Positions 34,333 through 47,663 of a stretch of 64,000 nt of DNA are shown here, piece after piece. Where the stretch lies: the NCBI GenBank assembly GCA_027459645.1, contig DAIDHQ010000040.1, positions 1 to 64,000 of the forward strand, given 5' to 3'. The position numbers were made by a program, and so were the translations under genes. Under the pieces are notes generated by a model. The model was not told the origin of the DNA and made no database searches. It was given only the letters and a program-made list of their open reading frames with translations. Numbering within the stretch: position 1 is the stretch's first letter; each line of letters starts with the position of its first letter. The stretch is from Vulcanimicrobiota bacterium (lineage in GTDB: Bacteria > Vulcanimicrobiota > Vulcanimicrobiia > Vulcanimicrobiales > Vulcanimicrobiaceae).

Positions 34333-37300
34333 TTACGGCGTCATGGTGTTAGCGCCAGCAATCGGTTTCTTTCCGGCCGCCTGCAACTGCTTCGAGAGCG
34401 GTTGCAGCGACGCGACGTACGCGTTGTATTTCACGAACGCGGCGGCGTAGGCTGCGTCGAACCGTTGCGCCAGGTTCTGGATCGCCGCGGTCGGCGGCAG
34501 AGCAACGCCGAAACCCGTTCGCGGCACGGACTCGCGTAGCGAACCCGGACGTTGGATCGAGTCTTCGTCGTTCTGGTAGTTCGCGGTGAACGTCGAGAAC
34601 ACGTTTTGCCACTGCGTCTTTGCCTTAGCAACGCTTGCAGCTAGCGAACCGGATGCCTTCACGCTATCGAGCGACTTCTTGATCGCATCGAGGTTGTTGA
34701 GCGCCACGTCGATCTTCCCGTAACGTTCGTCGTATTTCTTCGCGAACGCGTAGCCGGCTTCGTACTGCGCTTGCGTGTACGAATCGCGCGGATCGGGTTT
34801 GACGTCGACGTTTTGCGAGAAGGTTTTCCCGCCGATCTTCATGCGAATCGTGTACGTCCCCGGAACGACCATCGGTCCTTCCTTTGGGCCGCGGTATTGC
34901 GGACGGGCCGCGCCCATCCATTGCGGCGGTCCGTCGGTATGAAAATCCCAAACGAAGCGGTTGATGCCGGTTTTATTCGGGACGTTGGGAACGCTCTTGC
35001 CTTTGATCTTGTGCGTGCCCTTGATGGTGCGGATCACCTTTCCGCTCGCATCGAGGATTTGCACCTGCGGTGCGCCCTTCTGCGGCGCCCGCTGATAGTA
35101 ATCGACGATCACGCCCTGCGGCGGATTCATCGCCGAGAAGTTCGTCAAGATACCCGAATCTTCATCACTATGATAGTGATATTCATACGACGTGCGCGGC
35201 TTGAAGAGCATCCCGCCCGCTTTTTGCGCGGCCGGAAGCTGCTGCAGCGACGTGACGTCGTCGAGAATCCACACGTCGCGACCGTGCGTCGCGATTGCGA
35301 TGTCGTTGAATTCCGGTTGGATGCGGATGTCGCGAACCGATACTTCAGGAAGATTGTTGCGGAAGTTCTGCCAGTGCGCGCCCTGATCGTAGGAAATCCA
35401 GAGCCCGTTCTCCGTTCCCGCATACACGAGATTGGGGTTATGGATGTCCGGACGAATCGTGCGCACGTACTGATCGCCGGGGAGGCCGTTGACGATCTTC
35501 GTCCACGTCTTTCCGTAGTCGTGCGTGACGAAGGCGTATGGCTTGTTGTCGCCCATCCGATGATTGTCGGCGGAGACGTAAGCCGTTCCGGCCGTAAGTG
35601 GCGACGGCGCGGTCGTCTCGACGCGCGCGAATTCCGGCGTTCCCGGTGGCGTGACGTTCTGCCAGTGTGCGCCGCCGTCGCGCGTCATCTGGACGAGCCC
35701 GTCGTCGGTGCCGACCCAAATCTCGCCCTTATCGATTTGCGAACCTTCGATGTAGAGCAGCGTGTCGGAGTATTCCGCCCCGGACACGTCCTTGGCGAGC
35801 GGACCGCCCGCGGGCTTTTGGTGCGCCTTGATATTGCGCGTGAGATCCGGGCTGATCACCTTCCAGTTCTGCCCGCGGTCCGTCGATTGGAACACGACGT
35901 TCCCGCCGAACCACGCCACGTGGCCGTCCCACGGAGCGAATGCGATCGGCGAGTCCCAATTGAAGCGATATTTCGCCGTGCTTAGATCGAACGGTCCGAG
36001 AAAGCTTCCGGGAAACGAGTCGTACGGACGCACGAGCGTCGACGATTGCGTGTGCCGGTTGTAGACGAGAACTAGTCCATCTTCGAGATCGGCCCAAATG
36101 TAGTTGGGATCGACGGGATCGGGTACGGCCCATTCGCCGTCGCCGCCGACGACGTTGATCCAATCGCGGTTCAAAATGCCGTCGCGCCGGAGCGAGTTCG
36201 ACGGCGCGCAGAAACCGTTGTTGTCTTGCAGCGGCGCACAAACCAGGTACGGATTACCGCTGGAGAGACCTACGTGATAGACCTCGCCGATGGTAAGGTT
36301 GGCGGCGAACGACCAGTGCTTGCCGCCGTCGAGCGTGAGCGCGTAGCCTCCGTCTTCGCCCACGATCATCCGTTTGGGATTATTCGGAGCGATCCACATC
36401 GCATGATAGTCGACGTGAACGCCGTGCGCGATGGCTTTGAATTTCGAACCGCCGTCTTTGCTTTCCGAGAGCATTTCGGAAACTGCATAGACGTGATTGG
36501 GATTTTTCGGATCCACGTTGATGTGCGAGAAATAGAACGGCCGTTGATCGACGAGCGTATCGTTGCTGACCATCTTCCAGTGCACGCCTGCGTCGTCGCT
36601 GCGCCAGAGGATGCCGCCCTTGGCCTCAACCAGTGCGTAGACGCGTTTGGGGTTGCTGGGCGCGACTGCCAAGCCGATGCGGCCCGTAAGACCGGCAGGG
36701 AAGCCGTTTCCGGTGATACGCTTCCACGCCTTTCCGCCGTCGGTCGATTTGTACAAACCATCTTGTGGGCCGCCGCTCGAGAACGTCCACGGCACGCGAC
36801 GGAATTCCCACATGCCGGCATAGACCACGTTCGGATTTTGCGGGTCCATCGCCAGATCGCTCGCGCCCGTCTTCGGTCCGAGATAGAGCGTCTTGCTGAA
36901 GGTCTTGCCGCCGTCGAACGTCACGTAGACGCCGCGATGAACCGAGTCCTTGTACGGATCGCCGAACGCGCCGACGACGACGTGATTCGGATTCTTCGGA
37001 TCGATCTTGATTCGCGAGATCGACCAGACGCCTTTGAGGCCGACGCGCTTCCACGTCTTGCCGCCGTTGGTCGTCTTGTAGAGACCGTTGCCGTAAGTAA
37101 CGTCGTTACGCGGATTGGCTTCACCCGTGCCGGCCCAAACGACGTTTTGATTCTTGGGATCGATCGCAACCGCGCCGGCCGCGTCGGTCCCGTGGTTCAC
37201 GAAGACGTCGGTCCACGTTGCGCCGCCGTTGTCGGATTTCCAGACGCCGCCGCCGGCCGTCGCGATATAGTAGAGCGCCGAATTTTGCGGCGTTCCCGCA

Positions 37301-37446
37301 ACGCCTGCGACGCGACCGCCGGCAACCGCCGGACCGATCGACCGCCATTTCAACGCTGCGAAGGGTGCTTGTGCTGCCGGCGCCGCCGCTGGCGCCAGAA
37401 GCGCGGCTGCTGTTAATGCAGCAACCGCGTACTTCAGGTTTTTCAC
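34333..37446 (-). CDS. Secreted sortilin/VPS10-type BNR-repeat protein, copy 2
   Basis: The 1037-residue protein (GTG start) has a signal peptide (about 1-26). It continues with a propeller region holding many Asp-box motifs (SDNGGATW, TTNGGKTW, TFDGGKTF, STDGGKAW, SDDAGVHW, TLDGGKHW, STDRGQNW, TRDGGAHW). A distinct C-terminal part (about 790-1037) has a beta domain and a helical bundle. It is 30 bp downstream of copy 3 and is the result of a tandem duplication. Auto-annotation as a glycosyl hydrolase is not supported by visible catalytic residues. Confidence 0.88.
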   Translation of the reverse strand: MKNLKYAVAALTAAALLAPAAAPAAQAPFAALKWRSIGPAVAGGRVAGVAGTPQNSALYYIATAGGGVWKSDNGGATWTDVFVNHGTDAAGAVAIDPKNQNVVWAGTGEANPRNDVTYGNGLYKTTNGGKTWKRVGLKGVWSISRIKIDPKNPNHVVVGAFGDPYKDSVHRGVYVTFDGGKTFSKTLYLGPKTGASDLAMDPQNPNVVYAGMWEFRRVPWTFSSGGPQDGLYKSTDGGKAWKRITGNGFPAGLTGRIGLAVAPSNPKRVYALVEAKGGILWRSDDAGVHWKMVSNDTLVDQRPFYFSHINVDPKNPNHVYAVSEMLSESKDGGSKFKAIAHGVHVDYHAMWIAPNNPKRMIVGEDGGYALTLDGGKHWSFAANLTIGEVYHVGLSSGNPYLVCAPLQDNNGFCAPSNSLRRDGILNRDWINVVGGDGEWAVPDPVDPNYIWADLEDGLVLVYNRHTQSSTLVRPYDSFPGSFLGPFDLSTAKYRFNWDSPIAFAPWDGHVAWFGGNVVFQSTDRGQNWKVISPDLTRNIKAHQKPAGGPLAKDVSGAEYSDTLLYIEGSQIDKGEIWVGTDDGLVQMTRDGGAHWQNVTPPGTPEFARVETTAPSPLTAGTAYVSADNHRMGDNKPYAFVTHDYGKTWTKIVNGLPGDQYVRTIRPDIHNPNLVYAGTENGLWISYDQGAHWQNFRNNLPEVSVRDIRIQPEFNDIAIATHGRDVWILDDVTSLQQLPAAQKAGGMLFKPRTSYEYHYHSDEDSGILTNFSAMNPPQGVIVDYYQRAPQKGAPQVQILDASGKVIRTIKGTHKIKGKSVPNVPNKTGINRFVWDFHTDGPPQWMGAARPQYRGPKEGPMVVPGTYTIRMKIGGKTFSQNVDVKPDPRDSYTQAQYEAGYAFAKKYDERYGKIDVALNNLDAIKKSLDSVKASGSLAASVAKAKTQWQNVFSTFTANYQNDEDSIQRPGSLRESVPRTGFGVALPPTAAIQNLAQRFDAAYAAAFVKYNAYVASLQPLSKQLQAAGKKPIAGANTMTP

Positions 37447-37476
37447 GTACCAGAGACCTCCACTTCCCCAGATCGA

Positions 37477-40677
<3,201 letters not shown>

Positions 40678-40709
40678 TCTGATCTTCGATCCTCCAACAT
40701 AAGAAGCAA

Positions 40710-40731
40710 AGGGCGTCCGTGCGGACGCCCT
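40710..40731 (-). terminator. Rho-independent terminator of the PYP-like gene
   Basis: AGGGCGTCC-GTGC-GGACGCCCT forms a perfect 9-bp stem with a 4-base loop. On the minus strand it is followed by TTGCTTCTTAT. It lies 44 bp past the stop of the PAS protein gene and before the sortilin-type genes, separating the two units. Confidence 0.75.
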
Positions 40732-40774
40732 CGTTCTCCTGCGCGCAGCTAATCAAAGATGCATCAGAACGCGC

Positions 40775-41149
40775 CTATGCGCCGACGCGAGTCACCAAAA
40801 CGTCGACGTCTTCACGGTTGGGCTTGCGGATGAAGGTGATGTGCACGCGCTGTGCGCCCCACGAAAAGCGGAAGGTGTAGTCGAAGTTCTCGACGCCCCC
40901 CTCGGGCTTGGCGGCCAATGCCAGGAACCGTCCCTGGAATTCAGGATTGGCCGTACATGGAGCGACGTCTTTAAAGAAGTCCTTACCGAGCTGCGAGCGC
41001 TGGTCGAGACGCGCAAGCTGCGCTTCCATCTTGTTGTACCTGAGAATTTTTGCGTCCAGGCCGAGCGTGATGACGCCTACAGGCAGTTCGTCCAGCTCCG
41101 ACTCGCCCATGGCCTCGATGTGGTCGAGAATTGCTTGGTTTTCCGTCAT
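40775..41149 (-). CDS. Stand-alone PAS protein resembling photoactive yellow protein (PYP)
   Basis: The 124-residue protein aligns along its length with PYP of Halorhodospira (125 residues). From ATG 41149, Tyr38, Glu42 and Cys65 correspond without gaps to PYP Tyr42, Glu46 and Cys69, which hydrogen-bond and covalently bind p-coumarate. The segment GKDFFKDVAPCTANPEF (55-71) is nearly identical in style to PYP. Thr50 and Arg52 equivalents are Ala and Leu, and Met100 is Trp. It therefore may be a photoreceptor, but many PYP-like PAS domains lack chromophore. No coumarate-forming tyrosine ammonia-lyase or ligase gene is in the window. An upstream GTG at 41173 is possible. Confidence 0.8.
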   Translation of the reverse strand: MTENQAILDHIEAMGESELDELPVGVITLGLDAKILRYNKMEAQLARLDQRSQLGKDFFKDVAPCTANPEFQGRFLALAAKPEGGVENFDYTFRFSWGAQRVHITFIRKPNREDVDVLVTRVGA

Positions 41150-41175
41150 GGTGGTGAGAACACCAGGCACCAAGC

Positions 41176-41571
41176 TTACGGTTGCAGGCTCCGGACGGCA
41201 ACGATGCCCCCGAAGGCGCCCAGGAACCCGAGCGCCACGCTCCCGCAGGCGTACCCAAGGGCGAGCAACGGCTGTTCCCGTGCCAGCAGGACGCTATCGA
41301 GTGAAAACGTCGAGAAGGTGGTGAAACCGCCGAGTACGCCCGTCATGAGAAAAATGCGGATCAAGGGACTCAAGCCGACCGCTCGCGTTTGGCTCAGTTC
41401 GAAGACCACGCCGATCAGAATGCTGCCAATCACGTTGATCGCGAGGGTCCCATAGGGAAAGCCGGGCCCCAAGCGCTGCGTCGTAAAGAAGTACGTCGCA
41501 TACCGCAGCACCGAGCCTAGGCCGCCCCCGAGCAGAACGGCGCCCAGAATGCGCCAGTCGAAGGGGTTCAC
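41176..41571 (-). CDS. crcB: Fluoride channel CrcB/FluC
   Basis: The 131-residue protein with four helices carries the Fluc signatures: GGGLGSVLRY in helix 1, AINVIGSILIG in helix 2 (pore Asn) and GVLGGFTTFSTFS in helix 3 (pore Phe and Ser/Thr). It exports fluoride as a dual-topology dimer. GTG start overlaps the DUF190 stop by 4 bp. The PYP-like gene follows after 26 bp, so read-through is possible. I see no convincing fluoride riboswitch upstream. Confidence 0.95.
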   Translation of the reverse strand: MNPFDWRILGAVLLGGGLGSVLRYATYFFTTQRLGPGFPYGTLAINVIGSILIGVVFELSQTRAVGLSPLIRIFLMTGVLGGFTTFSTFSLDSVLLAREQPLLALGYACGSVALGFLGAFGGIVAVRSLQP

Positions 41572-41909
41572 TTCGGCGATCCGGCCTTATAGCGGATGAC
41601 CTCGACCGTCTCGAGGGTGATCAACCCTTCTCCGACAAGCCGATCCAGCTCGGGAATGAACGCGCGAATCTTCTCCTCACTATCGACGATCTCGATGAGC
41701 ACGGGCAGATCGGTCGAGAGATCGAACACGCGCGCGGCGTGCACGACCGAGTGGCCGCCGAAGCCCTCGATGCCCTTGAAGACCGTCGCACCGCCAAGCC
41801 CCGCCTTGCGGGCGCGTTCGACGATCGCCGTGTAGAGCGGCTGATTCCCCAGGCGGTCGCTCTCGCCGATGAAGATCCGCAGCAGTTTTCCGGTAGTCTC
41901 CGACTTCAC
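41568..41909 (-). CDS. DUF190 (PII-like) protein
   Basis: The 113-residue cytoplasmic protein (GTG at 41909) matches DUF190: KLLRIFIGESDRLGNQPLY, GLGGATVFKGIEGFG and the LPVLIEIVD strand. The fold is PII-like, and the gene commonly neighbours crcB, here with 4-bp overlap. A role tied to fluoride export or its regulation is likely by association. It overlaps by 3 bases the stop of a small upstream gene. Confidence 0.9.
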   Translation of the reverse strand: MKSETTGKLLRIFIGESDRLGNQPLYTAIVERARKAGLGGATVFKGIEGFGGHSVVHAARVFDLSTDLPVLIEIVDSEEKIRAFIPELDRLVGEGLITLETVEVIRYKAGSPK

Positions 41910-42046
41910 GGTTGGTGGTGCTCCGCTTGGTAATGAGGGACGTTCACGTGGTACGCCCACCATTCGCTCAATCCGATCATCCCGCACATCACGACGAAAA
42001 AGACGACGATCCCGATGCCCCACGCGCGCCGCGCTTTCGGCGACAT
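41906..42046 (-). CDS. 46-residue single-helix membrane protein upstream of DUF190-crcB
   Basis: This short frame (ATG at 42046) encodes a basic N-terminus (MSPKARRAW), one hydrophobic helix (GIGIVVFFVVMCGMIGL) and a polar His-rich tail ending AEHHQP. Its TGA overlaps the GTG start of the DUF190 gene, the same coupling seen between DUF190 and crcB. Positive-inside charge and coupling support a genuine gene. Function is unknown; an accessory role in the fluoride unit is an inference. Confidence 0.65.
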   Translation of the reverse strand: MSPKARRAWGIGIVVFFVVMCGMIGLSEWWAYHVNVPHYQAEHHQP

Positions 42047-42139
42047 ATTTCTACCAGCCACGCCCTGAGGTTCTCGCCCCAACAGCGCAAGGACTGCCCT
42101 GCAAGGGATGCTCGACCGACACTTGAACTCGCCGACCCC

Positions 42140-42790
42140 ATGAGCCGACGCCGTGTCCCGCTTGTCGCGGGCCTAGTGTTCGTTCTTGGCTTGTGCGTGC
42201 TGCCGTTGACCGCGCGCGCCGAGACGACGCCGGTCCCGCCGAACGCAGCCACGATCGACGCCTATGCGACGGTCCTGCGGCAATACAATCCGCATCTTCC
42301 GAGCTGGCAGAGCAAAGAGCTCGCCCGGCATCTGCTGGTGAACGCGCAACGCTTTCGGCTGGATACGAACATGCTCGCCGCGATCGTCAGCGTGGAATCC
42401 AGTTGGAACACCGGCGCGGTTTCGTACGCCGGCGCGGTCGGCTTGGGACAGTTGATGCCCGGTACCGCTGCGAAATTGGGCGTCGACCCATACGACCCGG
42501 CGCAAAACCTCAAGGGCGCCGCCAAATATCTGCGCCGCTTGCTATCGTCGTTTGCTTCGAATCCGCACCGCTACGAACTCACTTTTGCGGCCTATAATGC
42601 CGGCCCGCAAGCCGTCAAAGAATTCGGCGGCATTCCGCCCTACGGACAAACGCAGCGCTACGTGCTGAAGGTGCTGCGCGCGTGGCACCACCTCCAGCAC
42701 ATCGTGCATCTGCCCGCAAACGCGTTTCTCGCCGCAAAACTCAAAACCGCCGACGAACGGTACTGGCTGGGCGATAGCTCCGCCCGCTGA
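42140..42790 (+). CDS. Lytic transglycosylase, SLT domain
   Basis: The 216-residue secreted enzyme has a signal peptide (about 1-27) and a goose-lysozyme-like SLT domain. The catalytic Glu86 lies in VSVESSWN; GAVGLGQLMPGTAAKLGV and AYNAGPQAVKEFGG follow. It cleaves peptidoglycan glycan strands with formation of 1,6-anhydro-MurNAc. ATG at 42140 is placed by the signal peptide; upstream sequence overlaps the divergent crcB unit. It is followed at 16 bp by a BON-domain lipoprotein gene, both acting in the envelope. Confidence 0.92.
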   Translation: MSRRRVPLVAGLVFVLGLCVLPLTARAETTPVPPNAATIDAYATVLRQYNPHLPSWQSKELARHLLVNAQRFRLDTNMLAAIVSVESSWNTGAVSYAGAVGLGQLMPGTAAKLGVDPYDPAQNLKGAAKYLRRLLSSFASNPHRYELTFAAYNAGPQAVKEFGGIPPYGQTQRYVLKVLRAWHHLQHIVHLPANAFLAAKLKTADERYWLGDSSAR

Positions 42791-42806
42791 CGGGTAAGCT
42801 CTTTTC

Positions 42807-43193
42807 ATGCGAAAGAGCGTCTCCACCATTGCCGTCGTCGTCGCCCTCGTTGCGTGTACCGCGCAGCAGCAACAGCAGACGCAGAGCCAGCTTCAGAACG
42901 CGGCGAGCGCCGCCCCTTCGGCGATTGCGAGCGCGGCCAACGCGGTGCGCACAAATCCGGAGGTCAAAAAGGCCGGCCGTAACCTTCGCGACGCGGCTTT
43001 ATCGGCAGCCGTGGAGGCTGCCATCGCCGGCCAGGCGGGTTTGAACGTGTTTCATATCGGCGCAACCGCTCACAACGGCGTCGTAACGCTCACCGGAACG
43101 GTGTCGAGCGCTGCAATTGCATCGACGGCGGTGAGAACCGCGCGCCACGTGCGAGGCGTTACGCGCGTCGTGAACCGGTTGAACGTGCGCTAA
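42807..43193 (+). CDS. BON-domain lipoprotein
   Basis: The 128-residue protein has a lipobox (LVAC, Cys17), a Gln-rich stretch (QQQQQTQSQ) and an Ala-rich helix. One BON domain occupies about 62-128 (AAVEAAIAGQAGLNVFHIGATAHNG, VTLTGTV, VRGVTRVVNRL). BON domains bind membranes or peptidoglycan and occur in OsmY-like and secretin-associated proteins. It follows the transglycosylase and is probably in the same transcript. The stop overlaps the convergent gmhB stop by 4 bases. Confidence 0.88.
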   Translation: MRKSVSTIAVVVALVACTAQQQQQTQSQLQNAASAAPSAIASAANAVRTNPEVKKAGRNLRDAALSAAVEAAIAGQAGLNVFHIGATAHNGVVTLTGTVSSAAIASTAVRTARHVRGVTRVVNRLNVR

Positions 43194-43669
43194 ATCACCA
43201 TTTGAAGAATCGCGGAAACCGCGTTCTGCAGCGTCCTCTCTTCGTCCAGCAACATCCCTATCGCGTGCGCGTTACGTGCGGCCTCAACGTCGCTATGTTT
43301 ATCGCCGACGACGACGATCTGCGACGAGGCGATCCCCCACTCGCGCGCCGCATCCAGAATCAGTTTCGGCTTCGGCTTGCGGCACTCGCAATCGTCGCCC
43401 GGCGCATGCGGGCATACGTACCATCCGTCGAACGGACCGAGCAATTCTTCCACACGCGCGTTGACCGCATGCATCTGCGCTTCCGTAATCATGCCGCGCC
43501 CGACGCCGCTCTGATTGGTGAGCACGCCGACCTTTAGACCTGCGCGGCGTAACCTATCCAATGCTTCCTTTGCATTCGAAAAAGGTTCGACGAGCGCAGG
43601 ATCGCCGTTGTACGGCACGTCGACGACGATCGTGCCGTCGCGGTCGAAGAGGACGCCTTTGACGCTCAC
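43190..43669 (-). CDS. gmhB: D-glycero-D-manno-heptose 1,7-bisphosphate 7-phosphatase-type HAD enzyme
   Basis: The 159-residue HAD-IIIA phosphatase has DRDGT (nucleophile Asp9, acid Asp11), LTNQSGVGRG and a zinc loop CPHAPGDDCECRKPKP (about 86-101), diagnostic of GmhB and the related HisB N-domain. VVVGDKHSDVEAA supplies the last motif. GmhB works in ADP-heptose synthesis for lipopolysaccharide. The other heptose genes are not here, so a histidinol-phosphate phosphatase role cannot be excluded. Confidence 0.88.
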   Translation of the reverse strand: MSVKGVLFDRDGTIVVDVPYNGDPALVEPFSNAKEALDRLRRAGLKVGVLTNQSGVGRGMITEAQMHAVNARVEELLGPFDGWYVCPHAPGDDCECRKPKPKLILDAAREWGIASSQIVVVGDKHSDVEAARNAHAIGMLLDEERTLQNAVSAILQMVI

Positions 43670-43734
43670 CGATTACGGCGGCTCCGAACGAGCGCCGGAG
43701 CCAGGATGGCGAGAGACGCGAGGAGGTGCAGCAG

Positions 43735-43759
43735 CGATTTTCGCAGAATGCGGAAATCG
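43735..43759. terminator. Imperfect hairpin between thiC and gmhB
   Basis: CGATTTTCGCA-GAA-TGCGGAAATCG can form an 11-bp stem with one G-T type mismatch. It lies downstream of thiC (minus strand) and 66 bp upstream of gmhB. No T tract follows on either side, so termination is uncertain. Confidence 0.35.
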
Positions 43760-43794
43760 CGAGCGGCGACGGAACCGGTGAGCGTCAAGGGCGT

Positions 43795-46728
<2,934 letters not shown>

Positions 46729-47663
46729 GGGTCCTCCGATTCCCTACCTGATCCTCGGCGGCGCCCAACTCGCTGTGGGCGCCGCCGCCATTTTTGCCCG
46801 CTATGCGCTCGGGGGTGCCGGGCCGCTCGCCGTGGCCGCAAGCCGGCTCGCAATCGCCACGCTCGCGCTCGTTGCGATCGCGAGCTTTCGCCGAGGCCCC
46901 TCTACGGCGCCGTCCCCGCGCGCACGCCGCCTATTGCTCATGGCCGGCCTTGCGCTGGCAACGCATTTCGCCACTTGGATCGGCTCGCTCGACTACACGT
47001 CGGTCGCGGTTTCCACGCTCTTGGTGGCGACGACGCCGCTATGGACCGCAGCCTATGATGCGCTCGCGCACCGGCGATCGCTCAAGCCGGCGGCTCTGGC
47101 GGCATACGCCGGCGGCGCGCTCGGACTGTATTTGGTAGCCGGCCTCGACCGAACGCCCGCCCCGTACGCGGGTCACGAATGGCTGGGCGCACTGCTCGCA
47201 CTCGTCGGCGCCTTCGCCTTTGCGGTCTATCTCGTACTGGTTCGTGAAGCCCGTCCGGGGCTTGGCACGCGCACGATCGTAACGCACACCTATGGGTGGG
47301 CAACCGTCGCGCTGGTCATAGCCGCCGGGGTCGCGCGGCAGGCACCTCCGGCGCCTTCAGACGCCGTCGCATGGGGCGGCATCCTGGCTATGGCGGTCGT
47401 CTCACAGCTGATCGGACACACAGCCATTAATGCCTCGCTACGCTGGTTCTCTCCGAGCGTCATATCGTTTGCGAACCTCTTAGAGCCGGTTTTTGCCGCG
47501 GTGCTGGCGCTGGCGCTCTTCCATGAGGCGATTCCGCTCGTGGCGGTGGCCGGCGGCGCCGTTATTCTAGGCAGCGTCTTGCTCGTTCTTCGGACCGAGC
47601 CAATTCTCGAATCGGACTAGTCCATCGGCAAGGGAAACGCGCCGCATGCGGAATGAGGCCCGC

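Noticed and set aside
42048-42139. Possible tRNA-like stretch with GAGTTCAAGTG on the minus strand
   Set aside because: No acceptor stem, D-arm or anticodon arm could be folded; it is the intergenic region between divergent crcB and transglycosylase units.
42047-42139. Fluoride riboswitch upstream of the crcB unit
   Set aside because: The conserved GGCGATGGTGTTCGCC-type start and the pseudoknot segments are not found on the minus strand.
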